Assembly (NCBI RefSeq): GCF_902167635.1
Contig: NZ_CABHMS010000003.1
Span: forward strand, 62,001 to 126,000
Direction: 5' to 3'
DNA from: Chitinophaga vietnamensis
GTDB lineage: Bacteria > Bacteroidota > Bacteroidia > Chitinophagales > Chitinophagaceae
Length of the DNA stretch: 64,000 bases
In this document: positions 61,063 through 64,000 of the stretch, in pieces
How positions within the stretch are numbered: the stretch's first letter is position 1
Layout of the letters: every line of letters begins with the position of its first letter
The notes under the pieces: model-generated
Database searches by the model: none
The model's input: only the letters and a program-made list of their open reading frames with translations
What the model was told of the DNA's origin: nothing
Made by a program: the position numbers and the translations under genes

Positions 61063-61639
61063 AGGAGATATCTGTTTTCGTGGGTTTCATTGTTCTGATT
61101 TGCGGGTGATCTGGGCTAATTACAACAATTTTTTTGGGTAAAACGTGCTTTATAAAAATAGAAAAATTAATGAATAGTTTTCCGTTTTTTTTTGCTTCTT
61201 ATCTTACATCATTCACATGTGATTTCCCTGTAACCATTGATTTATATGGTGTTTGACAGATCAATTTTCCTTGAAAAAAAAATCAGCGCCAAAAATGAAA
61301 TTTCAATATTATTTCACTAATTTCATTTTACTATCATGAAATAAAGATAAACCCGAAGAATCAAACCCTTAAAGAAATCAAATTTTATTTTTGACTTAAA
61401 AAATTGAAGTTGTCTTGTTACGAGCCCTGTGAAGACTGTAATCCATGCAGAGTGACCATTGAGACGGACCTTGTATAACCCGATCTACTTCATTAATAAT
61501 ATCATTAAAGCAGGTGATCGCACATTGTTCCTGAAAGTAAAGATAGCCGAACAGTGAAAATAAATAGTGAGGATAAGAAGGCCTTTGCATTATAACCTTT
61601 TGCCTGTTTTCATTTTCTTGTTTTAAATATTGTTTACGC
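61063..61639. other. AT-rich intergenic region between the cluster and the next peptidase
   Basis: 577 nt of AT-rich sequence between the licA-like gene (divergent) and the S41 gene. It contains runs such as a T9 near 61188 and repeats of ATGAAAT around 61295-61345. The 81-codon minus-strand frame at 61396-61641 overlaps the S41 start and has no good start or family, so I do not call it. I see no terminator or RNA gene here. Confidence 0.4.
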
Positions 61640-63553
61640 ATGAAGCGTCTCAGAAGCTATGCCTTATTGGTAAGTACATTGCTGTGGTCGACGTATGCCT
61701 GTGCACAATGGGATGTGCGCGTAAAGAAGGTAAGTCGGGAGACGGCAATAGACTTGACACATTTTCTGAAGTGGCCGTCAGGTAAAGGTTTTACCTTCTT
61801 TGGGCCTGCTTTTGATCTGCATGAGCAGGTTGAAACAACCGGCTACTATCCGGAGAGATCTTCTTTTCCTGGTGCAATGGACGATACTATATGTAAGGCT
61901 TCCTTACCAAATTGTATCCATCTGGATAAAAGAAATTCATTCCTGTATATTAATTGTTATACAGACAATATTTCGGAATACACCATCGGGTTTGAGGATG
62001 AGAGGGGGCAAGTGTATGCCCGGTCGGTTAAGGTGACATGGGATCAGTATCAACAACCATTGGAAATACCTTTGATGCAACAAGGAGCTGATAGTGTTGC
62101 TGTTAGCAGGCTGTTTGTGAGTATAAAGAAAAAGCAAGCACATGACCCCTGGTCGTTTGTTGTTGGCGAGTTAAGGTTGTATACGCACCGGGTACAGGAT
62201 GAACCAGCGAAAGGATGCTTTTTCTACCAGTTAACAGGTGATGCCGCAAATGCGGCGCCTTCCTATACTATTGCTGAAATAGGCAACTGTTATCCCTTGT
62301 CAGCGTTCACTATCTTCAGAGATACCTACGCGCAGGCATTTGCTTTTCAACCAGCATTTCCGTTATCAGGAGAGCATCTTGAAGATAGCGTTATTGCATT
62401 GTTGCAGCTGATTATTCATAAATATCCATATTATAAAGAACATCACCTGGATAAAAAGCGAATTGTGTCTTTTCTCGATACGCTGGGGAAATCAGGCGTG
62501 TCTTTTGACCGGAAGCTATCTGTAATTGACAGCCTGGCTAGCTCTTTTTCTGATGGACATTTTTATTTAGAGAAAAAATCTCCTGCGCTTAACAGTGGCC
62601 CTGTTTACGTCAAGAGAATCAATGGGCGCCTGGAAGTCATTGCTGTATTTGATCAGGCGCTGCAGGGTAAAGTGAAGCCCGGTGATGAACTTTTGTCGGT
62701 AGATGGCGTACCTGCCAACAGCTATATGAAAACCATCTCCATGCGTTATTATGGTGGCGAACAGGAGCGGGAGAATATGGCGGTATCGCGGCTGTTGTAT
62801 AAAGCGCAGGGCGATTCTACTACTATAGAAGTGATGGATGAAGGGCAAAGAAAGATGGTTAGTTATTATTACAATAAAGCGATTGCTATCCCTGATAATT
62901 TCAAGCCGGTGCATAGAAAGATATCCTGGAAAGATGATGCGTGCTATTACCGCCTGAATAGATGGGATGCGGGCGATTGGCTCTACTTTTATAATCACCG
63001 CGAGCGTATTAGTAAAGCCGGCGCTATCATTTTCGACCTCAGAGGTAATAGCGGAGGACTGGAGGTAGAAGCATTTAAAATGCTCTCCTGTTTTCTGAAA
63101 CAGCCTATATTGATATCCAGGAGCTCCTATGCTTACAGCGACAGTTGTGAAGTGGAAGGCCCTAATGTAGTAGTCCCGAATCAGTTTTTGAATCTTTCAG
63201 ATAAGAAGGTGCTCATACTCGTAGATAATAACACTGCCTGCGCATCGGAAATTTTTACCAGCACACTCAGGAACTATGCCCGGGCAACAGTGATCGGCAA
63301 TGAGAAAACTGCTGGCTCCTATGCAAGTGGCGATATATTCTATCTCCCTTTGAATATTACTATGCACGTGAATATCCTGAACAAATTTTCGCTCAATAAC
63401 AAGATGGGTGGAAGTATAGAAATGAGAGGGATCAACCCGGATGTCCAGGTTCCTCTGGAAAGTTACCGGGACCTTTATCCTTATGATGATAAAATACTCA
63501 GCGTAGCATACAGCTTGCTCTCAAAAGAGCGCCAGGCGACCGTTCATAGATGA
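61640..63553 (+). CDS. S41-family peptidase next to a putative RiPP gene
   Basis: 637 aa. Signal peptide about 1-22 (ALLVSTLLWSTYACA). A long N-terminal region (20-330) is followed by a PDZ-like segment (GKVKPGDELLSVDGVPANSY) and the S41 domain: IIFDLRGNSGGLEVEAFKM, then VDNNTACASEIFTSTLRNYA with the catalytic Ser, and EKTAGSYASGDI. Its stop is only 89 nt before the putative RiPP precursor, on the same strand, so a processing role is conceivable. Confidence 0.85.
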   Translation: MKRLRSYALLVSTLLWSTYACAQWDVRVKKVSRETAIDLTHFLKWPSGKGFTFFGPAFDLHEQVETTGYYPERSSFPGAMDDTICKASLPNCIHLDKRNSFLYINCYTDNISEYTIGFEDERGQVYARSVKVTWDQYQQPLEIPLMQQGADSVAVSRLFVSIKKKQAHDPWSFVVGELRLYTHRVQDEPAKGCFFYQLTGDAANAAPSYTIAEIGNCYPLSAFTIFRDTYAQAFAFQPAFPLSGEHLEDSVIALLQLIIHKYPYYKEHHLDKKRIVSFLDTLGKSGVSFDRKLSVIDSLASSFSDGHFYLEKKSPALNSGPVYVKRINGRLEVIAVFDQALQGKVKPGDELLSVDGVPANSYMKTISMRYYGGEQERENMAVSRLLYKAQGDSTTIEVMDEGQRKMVSYYYNKAIAIPDNFKPVHRKISWKDDACYYRLNRWDAGDWLYFYNHRERISKAGAIIFDLRGNSGGLEVEAFKMLSCFLKQPILISRSSYAYSDSCEVEGPNVVVPNQFLNLSDKKVLILVDNNTACASEIFTSTLRNYARATVIGNEKTAGSYASGDIFYLPLNITMHVNILNKFSLNNKMGGSIEMRGINPDVQVPLESYRDLYPYDDKILSVAYSLLSKERQATVHR

Positions 63554-63642
63554 ATTGCATGCGGTACGCAGGTTTATCCATTGGTATATATCATGTCGAT
63601 ATATAGTAAATACCTATTCTTTCACCATTCAATGTTTTCTTT

Positions 63643-63870
63643 ATGGACAACCAGAAAAAAGAAAATCAAAAGAAAAAAATGAGGGACCTGATCAAACCCC
63701 AAAGAATTGATCTGACCCTCACAGGTTCAAATGAGTACAGGAATCTGGTGATTCCTTATTGCAACAGCGGCTACAGCAACACCAGCAGTGGCAGGACCTG
63801 CGAAACAGGCTACTCTTCAAATGCCTGGTGCGTAACCAGCCCCACAGGTGGAGATGAAGTGCTGTTCTGA
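63643..63870 (+). CDS. Putative RiPP precursor peptide
   Basis: 75 aa (ATG 63643). The N-terminus is basic and leader-like (MDNQKKENQKKKMRDLIKPQ). From about residue 37 the sequence is rich in Ser, Thr, Gly, Asn and has three Cys: C40, C53, C63 (YCNSGYSNTSSGRTCETGY, then SSNAWCVTSPTGGDEVLF). The alternation of Cys with Ser/Thr suits lanthionine, sactionine or related modification. No double-Gly leader cleavage site is seen upstream of the core. It is followed by a terminator and the start of another gene. Class is uncertain. Confidence 0.6.
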   Translation: MDNQKKENQKKKMRDLIKPQRIDLTLTGSNEYRNLVIPYCNSGYSNTSSGRTCETGYSSNAWCVTSPTGGDEVLF

Positions 63871-63884
63871 TGTGTTTTACCAAG

Positions 63885-63923
63885 GGTCATTGCGGAGCTT
63901 TCTGTTCCGTAATGGCCTTTTTT
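63885..63923 (+). terminator. Terminator between the putative precursor and the next gene
   Basis: A 12-bp stem (63885-63896 / 63906-63917) with two G-T pairs and a 9-nt loop, followed by six T (63918-63923). It would stop most transcripts after the small gene, keeping precursor mRNA more abundant than the downstream gene, as is common in RiPP operons. Confidence 0.75.
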
Positions 63924-63944
63924 CTCACGCCACAAAGTTCTGTT

Positions 63945-64000
63945 ATGATACCCGATCTTAAATTAAGCTATTATAATTTCTTTATTCCGCACCCGACAAG
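63945..64000 (+). CDS. Start of a further gene, possibly a peptide maturase (cut by the right edge)
   Basis: ATG 63945 gives MIPDLKLSYYNFFIPHPT before the window ends. The xxSxYNxxIP start resembles the N-termini of radical-SAM/SPASM peptide maturases of Bacteroidota RiPP loci, but 18 residues are too few for assignment. It is the first thing to check to class the precursor at 63643. Confidence 0.4.
   Translation, partial: MIPDLKLSYYNFFIPHPT

Noticed and set aside
61396-61641. 81-codon minus-strand frame before the S41 gene
   Set aside because: Its start overlaps the S41 ATG on the other strand, it lacks a promoter or family match, and the region is AT-rich spacer.
1-64000. tRNA, rRNA, CRISPR, transposase or prophage genes
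   Set aside because: I looked for cloverleaf, spacer-repeat and transposase patterns and found none convincing; a covariance-model search was not possible.

Overview
The window looks like chromosome of a Bacteroidota bacterium, most likely a Chitinophaga relative. The evidence is the family content (Bacteroidota-type SUF operon, DUF6089 outer-membrane protein, secreted GH29 and GH20-like glycosidases, LytS/LytTR pair, S41 peptidases), repeated TAnnTTTG-type -7 promoter elements, and weak Shine-Dalgarno sequences. I saw no tRNA, rRNA, CRISPR array, transposase or phage gene.

Layout. 1-5.1 kb (minus): SWIM zinc finger, DUF5691, MoxR ATPase and DUF5682 genes, running off the left edge. 5.3-12.3 kb: SUF Fe-S operon (sufA-B-C-D-S-E-T, minus) with a divergent SufR-like regulator. 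12.3-13.9 kb: EamA transporter and two GNAT acetyltransferases. 14-21.8 kb: response regulator, histidine kinase and a CzcCBA-type metal efflux set. 21.9-28.3 kb: AI-2E transporter, GH20-like hydrolase, AraC regulator and small envelope proteins. 28.4-39.3 kb: UbiD decarboxylase, prfC, FtsX-type permease, tsaD, GH29 fucosidase, TrmN6-like methyltransferase and a saccharopine-dehydrogenase-like enzyme. 39.3-45.2 kb: DinB-fold proteins, hotdog thioesterase, HEAT-repeat protein and LytS/LytTR. 45.4-51.7 kb: a second CzcCBA set led by an orphan response regulator with a degenerate receiver. 51.8-53.3 kb: S41 peptidase. 54.4-61.1 kb: phosphocholine/glycan cluster. 61.6-64 kb: S41 peptidase, a Cys/Ser/Thr-rich peptide that looks like a RiPP precursor, and the first codons of the next gene.

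Most interesting system. Four plus-strand genes (LicC-like cytidylyltransferase, tandem glycosyltransferase, glycosyltransferase-LicD fusion, GT10 fucosyltransferase-like) converge on three minus-strand genes (NAPE-PLD-like metallo-hydrolase, PmtA-like phospholipid N-methyltransferase, LicA-like choline kinase). Together they could make choline from the cell's own phosphatidylethanolamine, activate it as CDP-choline and place phosphocholine on a fucosylated glycan. No choline uptake gene is visible.

Regulatory and repeat structure. Two long palindromes with 46-base arms lie at gene ends, and a third, imperfect one follows sufT. One 35-bp terminator-like palindrome occurs three times. Heptamers in 11-bp phase, like OmpR/PhoB-type boxes, lie upstream of the first response regulator and its efflux genes, and in opposite orientation upstream of the second set. 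A strong terminator separates the putative RiPP precursor from the next gene.
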